A stretch of 64,000 bases of DNA from Hippopus hippopus (lineage: Eukaryota > Mollusca > Bivalvia > Cardiida > Cardiidae), in the NCBI GenBank assembly GCA_946811185.2, contig OX328096.1, positions 70,679,345 to 70,743,344 of the forward strand, given 5' to 3'. Under the pieces are notes generated by a model, which was not told the origin of the DNA, did not search any database, and saw only the letters and a list, made by a program, of their open reading frames with translations. Made by a program: the position numbers and the translations under genes. Positions 28,401 to 43,400 of this stretch are shown here, piece after piece; position 1 is the first letter of the stretch; the number at the start of each line of letters is the position of its first letter.

Positions 28401-31384
28401 GATATTACAAAAAAAAAGATACTGTCATATCAATTCATGTCAATTTTATTTGAATTTTGAACATTTAAGTTTTCGTTCATTTCATAGTTTGTGGTTTAAT
28501 CCACTCTATACATGTACAAAACAACAAAATCTTAGACTTGCCTAAATTCAAAGCAATTGCAGACAACACAAGAAAAATTACTCAAAAATTGGAACTTATG
28601 TTTTGAAGAGCAGAAAACATTGTGAGGAAAGGAGAAAATCCTGGTTACCAGCATTATCTCCTTTTTCCACAATGTTTTCAAAAGTCTTTCTTCTTTGGAG
28701 TTGTTAAAACTTGGGACTGTTTGGTATGGGGGTCAATTCCATATGCGCAAAAGATGGACCATGGAATTAGTCCTTCACTAGGAGGTAGACACTTACTGGC
28801 ATATAGGGATCTGCCAGGACCTTTAGAAAATACTGATGACCATTGTCCTTCACTAGATCTGCTTGACATGACTGAAAACAATAAACAAAATATATGTACA
28901 GCTAAAAGTTGATAGTAAAAACAGAAGAAGGTAAAAGAAATCAGACAATAGGGATTACAAATCAGGGTTTTCCATGACCCCCTGTTCCTTTGAAGTTTGA
29001 TCCCCAAATTTTCAAAATGACCCCTAAAATTTATGTGTCCCTTCTTTTATCCATTTGAAGGCGATCAGATGACCCCCAAATGAGAAAGTCATGTGAAAAC
29101 CATACAAATTGACTCAAATCTCTAGCTGTTAAGTACATAATGTTGATAATATCATTATCATTTTAGTCTCCAGAGAAGTGCACAAAAATTTTTCTTCAAA
29201 ATAAAAAGTGCAGCAATGTTTCTGTTGCTCATAAGTGCAATCAACATATGCTTCTATACATTTGCTTATAGAAATATCAAACGAAAATCAAATGTTCCAA
29301 TACTCAAAAAATTACACTAATTGCACATGAATATATTTTGATGCATCTCTTAAAAACTGACTATTGCAAGAAAATTCTATATTGGCAACAAAAGAAATAT
29401 ACAAATGTCCATAAAGATCTGTAGACCATTAAAAAACCTATTCTAACCCTAAGCAGTTGAGAGGATTTAAAATATTTGTTTGAAAAGTTGTTTCATCTGT
29501 ACCATAAACTTAAGGCAAAATACAGTTGTTACAAAGTTATTTTTTCCATAGTCAACTGAATAGAGTATAGGTCATTCATTTGAAAAATATATATGATAGC
29601 TTTAATGCTACAACAATTATGATTATATAAGTGGTCAGTACTGCTGCTATTATATTTTCACATGACGTTATATTACAGCCGGAAACCCTTGAAAAAAATG
29701 ATACATTTGAATTATGACATGTTAAAATGATACTGAGTTTACAAATATTTGAGTCTGTGAAAAGGAGGTTAAATGCATCAGCAAAAAGTATCAACCTAGG
29801 CTAACATGGGTCAAAACTTTTTGCTACTAGTCAATTTTCTGCATGTCAAAGGACCAGTCTACTACATGATTAAGTTGGTTGTTAGACAAAATGTGATGTC
29901 TTCCTTGGTACCATACATTAGTGATGCATTAAACCCCCTTTTACCACAGCATGGCTTGTTTACAACAGACATGTCTCTACAAAATAGATGATTCATACTT
30001 ACACTATCCACAGACAGAATCTTTGCCCAAATAAATACAAGTAAAGGTCGCAATTCTCGTGCATTACTCTGCAGTAACTTCAGTACATAGGGAAATATTC
30101 CAACAGACAAGGCCTGTGATAAACAAATGATCATTTATGAGAAAGTTTAAATAAGAGCACAGCATGCAGGTGGCAACACTTGGCTGCAAAGTGCTTGATT
30201 TTCAGCGAAAATTCTAAAATAAAAAAAAGGGGCAAAACTGTGTAAAAAATACTTTGATGGCTATCTACCCCTGTTGCATGAGTTCCCTTTTTGATATTTA
30301 ACAACTTGCCCAAGTTTGAAGTAAGCATCTTCAGTAATGACAGAAATATTACAAAGTGTCGAAGTCAGGACAACAACATAGACGATAATGCCAGGGCTTT
30401 GACATAACTGGTTTTCTTCGAAAACAGCCGAGCTAAAAACATAAATGGTGCTTCAACCTGTTTTCTGAAATTTTTCAAACAAATTAAAGTAACAGCTAGC
30501 TTATCTATTAGTTTGTTTGGTTTTACCAGAAACAGGCCAGGCTTTGTAATGCCCTGCCAAACGATCCCCCAATATACACAGGGAACAAGAGTATGGTATG
30601 CGGGTGCCAGTCCTCCACTGCAGTTGCTAGATTTTAAGTGAAAATTTAAACTTCAAGGGCATACCTGTTGCAAAATATCATGATGGTTACCTGCCTTTCT
30701 TTTATGGGTTCCCAAAGTTTGAAGGAAATTTATATCTTCAGTAAAAACAGAGATACATGTATTACAAAATGTCAAAGTTTTTGCTCCACAACGACAACAA
30801 CAGGGCCATGAAAATACCTCTATTATTTTCCTCAAAAAACAGCCATGCTAAAAATGTTGGTAACCAGCATTTTCTCCTTTCCCACAGTTTTCTACCCTTT
30901 TACAGCCAAAATACATAATTCCAGCTACATTTAAAGCATTGTCTAAAAATCCTGTCAATCTGGACAACTCCAAAATTTTGTAGTTTGGTAAAGAGTTAGG
31001 GACAGATATAAGCTAAACACAATCATGCACTCAATAACTTTTTCTCATATTTAGCTAGACATATTTCCATTATCAATTACTCAAAACCGAGCAAACAAAG
31101 CTTGTGCAATATATATGTATGTGTACCATGCTCTTGCAAAAGGGGGCTTAATGCATAACCGTGATACATGATACGGCCCCAAATCATCACATAATTATGG
31201 ATCCGTAACAGCCACTTTCGTAAATAGCTGACTTAATCATGAGGTAGACTGGTCCTTTGACAAACAGAAAAATGACCAATAGCGAAAAGTTTTGGCCCAG
31301 GTCAGCCTGCGCGGACTGCGCAGGCTGACCTGGGTCGATACTTTTCGCAGATGCATTAAGCCCCCTTTTCACAGAGCACGGCTC

Positions 31385-31432
<48 letters not shown>

Positions 31433-34400
31433 CATGCTCTAGCAAAAAGGGGCTTAATGCATCTTCCTCATATACTATACCAAACAAATCATCAATTATA
31501 TTATGAATCCATACAATCCATTTTGTCTAACAAAATCTGGAGGCAGAATGGTCCTTGGATATGATATGCAGAAAATTTCAATCAGTGAAAAGTTTAGGCC
31601 TGTGCAGGCTGACATGGGTCGATATTTTTGGCAGATGCTTTAAATCCCCTTTTTACAGAGCATGGCTCATGTATTTGAGTACTGCTTTTTTCAACTAAAA
31701 TGATCCATTATCATTTGATTTGCACTCTTGGGTCTACAACTATCAATTTAACTCCAAAAAAAACTTTTAAAAAGTTCTCCACCATGGAGACTCACACAGT
31801 TACTTGAATAACATCTACAGTAACATCACATTAACATAAAATCATTTTTTTCTGCCTAGGGTTATTCAAGTGATTTCTAAGTAAATAACCTGAACCTACC
31901 AAACTAACAGCCCAGGGTCCCAGATCTAAAAATCTGCCTAGCAATTCAAGAGCCCGTAACCTATGAACCTGACTCAAAAGGACTTGCAGGACAATTGGTA
32001 ACTGTTCAGGGGGCATCCTAGACTCTGCGCCATATTTCAACCAAACATCAAATGCAGTCAATTGTTCCGTGAAAAAAGGGCTGTGTTTAAATTCAGCACT
32101 TTCATCTTCTAGCAATTTTGGAAGTTGTCGGAGGCATAAATCTAAGGCTAAATCCCACGCTTGCCTGAAAAAATAGAGAAAAACATACATTTATGCATGC
32201 AAATAACATTACGATAAGATTCTGAAGAAATGTGGATCAAAGAGCAGGTTACACAGAATGTGCAGTCTGATCTTGAATCTATGCTGTTCAGTATCGCAAA
32301 ACAACTTTTCAATTGCAACATTTTGCTCTTTTCTGCTGTCCTGCTAAAAAGTCTTTTCATTTAGGTAGCAGTCTATAGGACAGATTAACACTTTACCACA
32401 CAATCCTGAGTTTTAACAACCCTGAGAAAGAAAGCTTTTGAAAACATCGTTGGAAAAGGAGACTAGAAGATTGCCCAGGGGCAACATATCAAGCCCGCCT
32501 GGGAGAATTCAAAGTGGCACATCTACTCATGAAAGAGAATAACTGTGCCAACCTACACTGAAATCTACCCAGAACCTGGGATTTATGGCTCTAACTTTGA
32601 AGACATTGTGGGAAAAGAAGTAAACGCTGTTAAACAGCACCTTCTCCTTTTCCTGCAATGTTTTCAGCTGCCTTTCTTTCAAACCTAATTTGACTGATTC
32701 CAATTTGGACATGTCTCAAATTTTCTCACCTGATAAAGAGCTAAGCAATCAGAACATTTTTTTTTACTTTTTACAAGATATTACTTTATTTCTCTACAAT
32801 GTTTTCAAAATCTGCACACTGATATTGTTCTTGGGAGAGAAAAGGGCTAAAAGACAAAAAAAAAAATGCTTCACTTACCACATGGGATGATGGTAGGTGG
32901 GAGGAAGTTTAGGCCCAGATATGGGAGTACAGTTGTAGGACCTCATTATTCTTTCTGCCAGCAGAAAGTTACGAAATAAACTTGCCACAAGTAAATCTTG
33001 TCTAAATAATTTCTGAAACAAATCTGAAAATATAAAAATATCAAGGGTAATTTCCCTTGAAAAATTGGTATAAAATATGGAATGAAAGGCATGAAATCAA
33101 CTATGGAGCATAAACCAAATAATATGCCCTGATGCTACAATTCAACAATATGGATATAATCAAATTCATTGTGTACTAATTGCATGAGTCTAATCTTAAA
33201 CGCGTAACTTTTTATTTTATATGAAAACAATAACATTCTATTGGTGAAATGAAAAAAAAAAAAAAAATGGACAAGAGATTTGTGTAATTATTCTAAAGGA
33301 CTCTTTTAGAGTCTTGCAGTGATTTTTTTTAAGTACCAATCACAATAACATAATAAGAGCCAACGCAAAATATCAGCCTGAATTACAACACACAGGCATT
33401 TCTGTATCTGCAGGTTTGATTTTCTTCATTTGTAACAGAATCAAGACCTTGGTGAAGCAATTAATCTATGCAAAGTTTGGGCCAATCTATAATGGTACCA
33501 ACAACAATGAGGTCATTGATAGAAAAATTTAGAAATAATGCTGGCATAGATCAGGAGTGGATGCCAACAAGTACCTACTAACCTCTAGGGAGAGTATTCC
33601 AGGCAATTGTATCTGTAATGGCAGTAAAAATCCAGTTTAATTCACCAAGCATTGTTCTACGATCATTTAACAGGCCAGGGACCCTGTAACATACAGTACA
33701 AAATTTATATACATAAATTGGACATAATTGAAAGAAAGAAATGCTAAACTCTTTAAAAGACTAAAATCTTCTGTACTTGTCCATATTTGAACATCTGTTG
33801 CCGATAACAGTGGCCCAAATGACCATGTTTGTGTATGAAAGGATAGAAATCATCTTGAAAAAGGAGAAAATGCTAGTTACTGGCATTCCTTGGTAGTAAG
33901 TTTGGTAAAGACTTAACTGACAGCAGAAATAGCTTTGTATGAAGTATAGATCCTTCCATTTCTACTGCTATGGAAATAAATGTTATTCTAATGTTTTTTT
34001 CTCTCAGCCTATTTCCATAACTAGAGGCGCTTGAGCGCCTGTATCGCTCCACAGGCCTGATATTTCTATAATGGCGAAAGGAAGTTTTTAACAATTATCA
34101 TTCAATCCTGCATTTTAGCTCACTGAAGAAACAATTTGGTAGACAACCACCATAGGAACTTACCTGCAAAACAACAATGAAATCCAATGAATAGTTTTAG
34201 AGAAGAATTTTTTCAAAGATTTTACTTTATACCATATAAGGAAAATGAGCCTCCCATAAAAGCCATGTTTTTTGACAGATCTTTTTTTTTTTTAAGGAAT
34301 TCTGTAAACCTGTATCTAAGGAACATTCCTGCAAAATAATAATGCTATCCAAATAGCGGTTTGGGAGGAGAAGATTTTTAAAGGTTTTTTACTTTGGTTG

Positions 34401-37400
34401 CCATGGCAACCAGAATTCTTCATGGAACACAATTATTTGAAGGAATTTGAAAGAGGACCACCAAAGGAACATTCTTGTGAAATTTGGTAAAAATCCAGTC
34501 AATAGTTTCTGAAGAGAAGTTTTTTAAAGAAAAAGTTTACGGACGCACGCACGCATGGACGAACGAACGGACGGACGGACGCACGCACGCACAGACGCAC
34601 GCACGGACGCACGACGGACACAACGCCATGACAATAGCTCGCTGGCCTTCGGCCAGTGGAGCTAACAACAATGAAATCCAATGAATAGTTTTAGAGAAGA
34701 AATTTTTCAAAGATTTTACTTTATACCATAAAAGGAAAATGAGTCTCCCATAAAAGCCATGTTTTTTGACAGATCTTTTTTTTTTTTAAGGAATTCTGTA
34801 AACCTGTATCTAAGGAACATTCCTGCAAAATAATAATGCTATCCAAATAGCGGTTTGGGAGGAGAAGATTTTCAAAGGTTTTTTACTTTGGTTGCCATGG
34901 CAACCAGAATTCTTCATGGAACACAATTATTTGAAGGAATTTGAAAGAGGACCACCAAAGGAACATTCCTGTGAAATTTGGTAAAAATCCATTCAATAGT
35001 TTCTGAGGAGAAGTTTTTTAAAGAAAAAGTTTACGGACGCACGCACGGACGGACGGACGGACGGACGCACGACGGACACAATGCCATGACAATAGCTCTC
35101 TGGCCTTCGGCCAGTGGAGCTAAAAATACATGTACCTTTTACATCTCTACAATAGACATCTTTTGAAAACACTATGGAAATTGGACAAAGTACACATATT
35201 GTGTAACTCTTTACCAAATGACAAAATTTTAGATTTGTCCAAATTGAAAGCATTTGCAGACGACAAAATAAATGTGACTAAATATTTGAAACTTGACTTT
35301 AGAAGAGTAGAAAACATTGTGGGAAAAGGAGAAAATGCTGGTTACCAGCATTTTCTCCTTTTCCCACAATGTTTTCAGAATGCTTCTTCCTCTGGGTTGT
35401 AAAAACCAGGGACTGTTTGGTAAAGGGTTATGCCTTTACCATATGACAAAACTTTACTAGACTCTTCAATTTTAGAGTACATGTACTAGGTCCTGCTGAT
35501 GACTTGACATTGTTGTGAATGACCTGAAGTTCTCTGACAGGGCAGAAATCATTGTGAGTAATGGAGAAAATGCTGGTGACAGGCATTTTCTCCATTTCCC
35601 ACAATGTTTTCAATCATAAGTTGTGTTACTTTCAAATTTAGTAAAACTCTTGAGAATAAGACTAAGAGTTTCTTAAGAATGGGTGGTGAATACGGACCCA
35701 CATCCAGATGAAAAGAGAGGCAGTGCATTTCTACTCTATAATAACTTGTTCCTCTACCTATCCAATATATCAGACAATTACTCAGTGTACCCAAAATACA
35801 CTTGTTTGATGCAGTAAGTTAATATTACAAAGACAATAATCAACTGCATTCTGGTAATTCTATAAAATCTCAAGAGAATAAGTTGTCAGTTAAGAAAAAA
35901 GTTCAGGGAACAAGTTCTTTTAATGCAGTTGATTGAAAACTCAGTTTATTATACACCTTTCATTAAAATCTGTCAACTTGTACTGTTTTTATAAACTTTT
36001 TAGATAAAACTATGAAAATACATCACCAGATTTATAACTATCTATAAAATTTCTTCACTGATCTCAAGATACAGTACCACATAGATGAAGTGGAAAAAGC
36101 TGGATTTTATGCAAGAATTCTCTGAGGTTAAATCAAAAGACAAAGTTAATATGTTTAAAAAAAAACACACACAATTTTTGAAGCATTGTACTAAGGGTAT
36201 AACAAGTCATATTTGTGGTTTCATGAGCTAAGAAAAAAATAATTACACAAAACTTACTTGTCCACTTGCTCTTGTGTCAAGCCTGGTACAAGACGATTTG
36301 GGTTTTGTAAAACATACCTGAAACAAGAAAACACAGATATCTTATGTAATTAGCAATCTACAAGCAGATAAAGCACTTCATTGTCTCTACACTCTAACTC
36401 AATTGTATGTACAAAAAAATCTGAGAGTTTTTTTTAAATCTTTACTAAGTGACAAAGTTTAAGACTTCATCCAATTCAAAGCATTTGCAGCCTACAAATC
36501 AAATATTGTTCCACTAATTTAAGTTGTCCATGAAAGTGTAGAAAACATTGTGGGAAATGGAAACAAGAGGGCCATTGGCCCTAAAGCACTCACCTGAGTA
36601 GTCATTTACAGTTGATAAAGCTGAAGAGATCCTACTTTAAATGATGTAAAACACACAAGTGAAAAAGACCTACTTTTTGACCCTAATTGGCCCAATTTCA
36701 AACTTGTCCAAGATACCATCAAGACAAACATTCTGATTTAGTTTCATGAGTATCAGGCTGAAAATGTGGCATCTAAAGTGCACACAGGGTTTTTCAAAGA
36801 TTTGACCCAGTGACCTACTTTTTTACCTGATATGACCGAAGTTTGAATGTGTCCAAGATATCATCAAGACAAACATTCTGACCAAGTTTCATGAGTATGG
36901 GACAGAAAATGTGGCCTCTAGAAAGCATGCAAGGTTTTTCTAAGATTTGGCCCAGTGACCAACCTTTTCATCTGACATGACACAATTTCGAACTTATTGG
37001 AGATATTATCAAGACAAACACTCTGACCAATTTTCATGAGTATCAGAATGAAGATGTGGCCTCTAGAGTGCACACAAGGTAATTGTTGACGACCAGAAGA
37101 CGGACAACATACGACGGACACAGCACAACCCCAAAAGCTCACCTTGAGCACTTTGTGCACAGGTGAGCTAAAAATGCTGGTTATCAGCATTTTCTCCATT
37201 TCTGACTGTTTTCTAAAGCTTCTTTCTCAGAGTCATTAAAACTTGGTTTGAGCGGTAATGCTTTAAAAGAGACTAAGTTAACCCATTGGAATGCAAATAC
37301 AACTTTTAAGGCCTTTTCTAAACACACCACAGAACAAGAAGGTCACCCCACTACAACAAGTTGAGCCCGCCGATGGGGAGCAAGTAGAGAACCTCATAAG

Positions 37401-40400
37401 CTGCATTAAGTCTTCGGAAAAAAAGTAACAAATCACTCAATGCACATCTATCTTATTTCAGATGCCTATGTTTTCAAATCTGCATGAGGATAGGAGTACT
37501 GTATTCCCTATTCATGAACAAGTAGAAACTTAATTCTATTATGTTAAGTTTATAATGTGACCTTAACCTTGGATATAAATGATCAAATATTTTAAATGGC
37601 ACATTTTCTCATGAAGGAAAGTAATTGTGCCAAATTACAAGATTGTGTAGTAAAGGGTTAACTCTCACCATCTGAGAGCTATTTTGATTGGTGTAGTGAG
37701 ACATGAGGTAAACAGGTCAGCAGGTAGTTCCGAGTTCATGGGCAACAACTCATTGGCTCCACATGCTGCTAGCTGGATACAGTTTTTGACAGAAGGAGGT
37801 GCTGTAGATGAATGACCATTTACACTCTACAAAGAAAACAGCACAGAAATTAAAAATTGATATGACCAGTAACATAATTGATAAACACTAAGACTAAAAC
37901 TCTAGCATTTATGTCAGGTCAAATCATAAACAGAAAACTTGTCACACAACTGCGGCTTCCATAATTATTTCTGTCCAAGGCTTACTTTGTTTGAGACTAT
38001 ATAAAGCTTATTCACTAAAAACAACAATACAACTGTTTTAACAGACAGATTTTGATATTATTGTGATAAAAGAGCAGTTGCCTGTTACAATGAAATGTCC
38101 CTTTTCCCACATTTCTTTCCATAACGTTCAAACATTAAAATTACACTTACTGTTAATTTCAATATATTCCTCAGATTTCTAGTTACAGGTATATTTAATG
38201 CTTTACCACACTACAAAATTTTACGCTTGTCCAATTTAAAAGAACCTGCTGACAACAATATAGATAAGGCTCAGATAATTTGTCTTTGTAAGGGTACAAA
38301 ACTGTGAGTAAAGGTCAAAATATTGGCTAAAAGCATCTTTTCTCCTTTTCCCTCAATTATTTCTACTCTTTCACAGACAAATCAATCATTTTAGTCACAG
38401 CCCATTTCTCATCTGCCAAGCCCCAGTAGCTCAGTTGGTAGCATACAGGACTCGAGAACAGGAGGTTGCTGGTTCGATCCCCAGCTCAGCCAATTTGGTT
38501 CCGAGAACTGATGATGGTCATTGAATCAGGATTCATTTCTCTCTTACCTGTCTTGGCAATGTTTATGTGGGAAACCAGCCAGTGGCTCGGAAAGAATATT
38601 GTGTGGAGTACTGGTAAAAGAAATTCCTGGAAAGTATGGATAGGTGAATTGGCCACCACGACATGACTGAAATAATGTTGAAAACGGTGTTTAACACAAT
38701 ACAATCAATCAATTACCCATTTCTCATCTGCAATTGCTTTAACTTTGGACAAGTCTAAAACCTTCTTCTTTGGCAAAGATTTAATACTTACAGTAGCTTC
38801 TTGTTCTCTCTGCACAGAGAACTGTTTGTAAAGCTCTACAATGATACCAGCATGTGAACAATCATACACATATATAGATGGACTTCCCATCCAGGTCTGT
38901 AGGTCATAAATAGACAGGGGAATATACTGTGTGTAACTCTGGAAAGAGAAAGACATGGTTTGATAAGTTACTGAATGTCGACAATTGAACAGGGAAATAG
39001 CTATTCAACTGTCACCATATTTGAGTATTTACAAAATTTGTACATTCATCACTGATCATTATAAATGAACAGTATTTGGGCAAAAGGGGGTTTAATGCAT
39101 ATATAATATGTGATACATCATGCCAAGCAAGTCATCATATGATTTTGAATCAAAAAAATCTTTTATTGTCTAACAAACGGACTGAATCATTAGGTAGACC
39201 GGTCCTTTCACATGCAGAAAATCAACCCATAACAAAGAGTTTTGACCCAGGTCAGCCTTAGCAGTTTGATACTATTTGAAGATGCATTAAACCCCACTTT
39301 TCACAGAGCATGGGTCAAATATGACAATGCATCTTTTATCATGTTGACAATTTCCTTCTCATTAAGAACATGAGATTTTATCATACTGCAAAGAAATTTC
39401 TGGCGATCTGATTAGATAATATGCCCTGTACATACATTCATGTACACTGGCACAATCCATGTAAAGGCAGTTTCCCTTTTGAAGGCCCTGTATACATGAC
39501 TAAACTTTCAAAACAACATCCAAAATGGCGGCATCTATCGATACGAGCCGCCCACAAGACAAACATGTGTAACTCAAACATTGTAGCGTTAAAAGGATAA
39601 CATAATTGTCATTTGAGGCAACTAATAATCATTAAAATGCACAGTTGCTTACCCTGAAGTTGTTTCAATCCACGTTAAAAGAAAACTGCGTCAAATGCCT
39701 ATCTTAGTGACATCATCCAGTTCATTCACCAAACTTCACGTTTTACCAAAGTTTCAGTGACGTCAATTCCCAGTGAAGTCACTTTTTATCAAACTTGGGC
39801 ACTCAGAAGGGAAATACGATTTCGTCAGAGTACTCATTTCCTGAGTACATAAAACAGGGAAATTTCGCCGAATACACGTTTGAATGGTAAAACTTTGCAG
39901 CATGATAAATTCATTGTATGGTCAGGTGGCAGGGGACTTGGAAACTTGTTCACGGCTGTGGCAAATCATGTCGCCCAGAGCCTAAACTTGTTCACGGCTG
40001 TTGCAAATCCTGTCATCACCTCGCCTTCGGTTCGGGGCGACACGATTTGCCACAGCCGTAAACAAGTTTCCAAACCCCTGCCACCTGACCGTACAACTAA
40101 TAATGTACACCGATTTTTCTTTAATGTTGAAAATCACATTTTTTGCAGTAAAATTTCACAAAGCAATACAGTTCACCATTTATATGACAAAGGACAAGTT
40201 TTTTTATGTGTGATGTAAGATCTGTAATACCTTCTCTTAGACTTCATATCTTCATCATAGTATGCTAAACTCAAGCTCAAATCAGTTCCTTGGCATATCA
40301 AAATCAACAGGGAAAAAAACAAACTTAATGTTGAATTATCTAAGTTGTAGATTTTTATCCCTGAAGAAACATGGTATAAAACATACTCTAGTCTCCTGGT

Positions 40401-43400
40401 TGTGAAAAAGTTTGACAAAGCCAAATATGGGTATCCAGCATTTTCTTTTTCCCACAATGTTATCTTTCAAAAAGTCTTCTTTCTCAGGATTGTAAATACT
40501 CAGGGTAAGTTGATTTATGGTTAAATGGGGATACATGTAGAAAGTATACCTTGTTAAACACCCATATTTCTCCATTGATAGTAGGTTTGGGCACACCATG
40601 TCCATTATAATGGAAAAGGACTCTCTCCTCCTGAAATACATAATGATCATTCCATTTACATTTTTATAATTACACACAAAACCATAATAACACAAAAAGG
40701 ACAATCAACAATTGTAAACCATTAGGCTCCTTCATGTGATCCAGTGTGCTATGGGGTACAAAGTAGGTGAAGATCAGATTGCAGAAAATGAGCAGTCTGA
40801 TCTTGAATCAACATTGTCTGACACACTGAGATTTATGAATGGAAATTCTAAAATATATGTGTTTGAATTTCTGCCATTGGAAATGGTTAATCATTTAGCA
40901 ATTTAAAGACACACTAGTAAACACATTTGAACAGATTTATAGACACACTAGACCAAAAGTAAACAATTTGTGAAACAATAAGCAGACAAATTTAATTCAT
41001 CATTTAATAGTATGGATTTTATTTTGAGTTCTGATATTTTGTTACAGTGCAATCTGACAAAATTCCAGTTTCTGGCAGAAAATGGATTCTAAAATTCGAA
41101 CAAAAGTCTGGCAGAAAATGTATTCTAAAACTCAACAAAAGTAGTAACTTTTGTTCTAGTTTTACAATACACTTTTAATTACACATTATCAGACTCATGA
41201 TTATATCCATACTTCTGTCATCTGTGACAAATTCCATCTTTTGAGCCATGTCTGATATGTCTTCTGTAAATGCATTTAACTTGGACAAGTCTACTATTTT
41301 GTGTGAATGTCACAATATATCTTGCAGTGTAGGTAAAAACAAAAACTGCATGATCTGTGCCTTCTGATATGTTATGTTGGTCTATTCCTGGCATCTTCAG
41401 AATACAAAATTTAAAACCAGTTACTTTTGAAAGTATTCATAGACAAACACGTAAATTTGGGTCAAAATAGGAGATTTTCATCTTTTAGAAGCAAGAAAAG
41501 CTTAGCAAGAAAAAGGAAAAGTACTGGTTACCAGCATTTGTTCCCACCACCCACTATTTTAAAAAGCCTTCTTCAAAAAGGTCATGAAAGATGGACTTGT
41601 TTTGTAAAGTGTTAAAGACTAATATGTTCAGTTTCAAGAATCACAGAACAAATAAATATGCTACAGAGATTGAAAATAGCAAAAAATGCATCAAATATAT
41701 GAAAGGATTTGAATACAAGGAAATGTTCTTTCTACCTTTGCATTCCGACGAAGAGAAGTGCATAGCTTTTTGACTTCATCCACTGTTGGATCTAGAGTCT
41801 GCTTGTACCTGGCTCTGGGCTGCCATCTCTCATACTGTTTCTGTAGATTTGCTCCGATTGTTTCGAGAGATTTCTGTGGGCTTTGTGCAAGGGGATCTAA
41901 AAGATGTATATAAATCAATCTTCAGAAAAAAGGATTACATCATGGCAATATAACTTCTTACATTATAATCAGTATTTTATATGAGGCTCTTAAAATCTAT
42001 ATGATTAAAGTCCATGAGTCGGGGTCATTTCGTATAATACCTAATTCTTTGTGATGCATGTGAGAAAAATAAACAGTCAGTGAATTGGAAAGAAAGTTGT
42101 GTCAGTACTGGTGTGAGAAATCCAGGAAAACACATATGTAGGTGTACTGAATGCTGTGATATGACCTAAGCAATTAAAACAGTGTTAAACTCCAATAAAA
42201 ACAAATACAAACAAAAACAAACAAAAATATCATACCAATCCAACATTCCAATCTAGCACATGGGGAAGTTTTAACAACGTCTGGCGGATCAACACCAACA
42301 TTTAAACACAGCACAAGGGCAACACTGACAGTTTTCATCTGTAAAGAAATTATCAAATAAGGTAATGATGTTTAAATCATAAAGTAATTGATTACAGTCT
42401 GGGTCCATATTCACCAACTATTCTTAAGAAAGTTCTTAGTCTTATTCTCCAAGATTTTCTAAATTTGAAAGAAACACAACTTCTGATTGGCTTAACCCAA
42501 TGGTTAAATTTTAATTTTTTTAAATTTCCAGATATAATATAGGCCTACAGTCTGAAAGACATCAGCGGCTTATACACTATTTACCAAAATGGAACAAAAG
42601 GGGCCAGGGCTCAGGATCAAGCACATAGCACAAAATTGGCAAAAGTCATTGAAAAAGAAAAGTTACTGGCAAGGTTGGGCGGTCGAAACCAGGGGCAGTT
42701 TTAACTGGTTAAAACCGCCCCGGTTAATACTCTAAAAGTGATCAATACTGGTCAATAGTGGTCGATTGAATATTTGTAGTGGTCATTTGGAAATTTTGAT
42801 GGTCAGGTGAGTTTTAAGAGGACAGTTTTGCTATTTAGTGGGCGATTTATTGTGGGGATGTTTTTTTTTGTTCTCAATTTGGTTGAATTTATCAACATGT
42901 AAGACTTGATTTGAGTGAAAAAACTGTTTAGTCCCTTCCAAGGGTACTCATCAGCTGGCTTTTGCCAGTTTTTCAATAACTGTGTAGAAGTTCCAAATAA
43001 GGTCTTTAGGTTTCATTTCTGAAACCTTAATTAATTGCTTGATGATAAGATATTATCTTGATTGCATATAAGTCAATATTTCACACTTTAGGAATAAAGC
43101 CTGGTGTCAAGTATAATACCCCAAATAGGGACACGTGATTGGTCACTTTAGTAATTAGATTTAAGCCACACCCACTGGGGTAGAAAGGGGGCATCTTTTA
43201 CACCTTTTAATGTATTTTGGCAGTAATTTAAAAGTGTAGGAAGACAAATATATACTTCAAAGACATTAATGTATCCTTAACCATTGTTTGGTTAATCAGT
43301 TACAGCCTTCTTCATGTGTATCTCAATATTCCTGAGGATTAATGAAATGTGTATTTCACATGTTTGCTTATGGGTGACACTTTTTGCTGCAATTTTACAT

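Noticed and set aside
34484..35253. Frames rich in [10 protein letters not shown] or [10 protein letters not shown]
   Set aside because: Translation of ACGG/ACGC tetranucleotide tracts in pearl-like elements.
38417..38490. tRNA gene
   Set aside because: Box A and B are present, but it is the head of a SINE with target duplications and a 3' tail; the cloverleaf is not complete.
39880..40218. 112-codon frame
   Set aside because: It covers the fold-back element; the protein shows an internal repeat produced by the DNA duplication.
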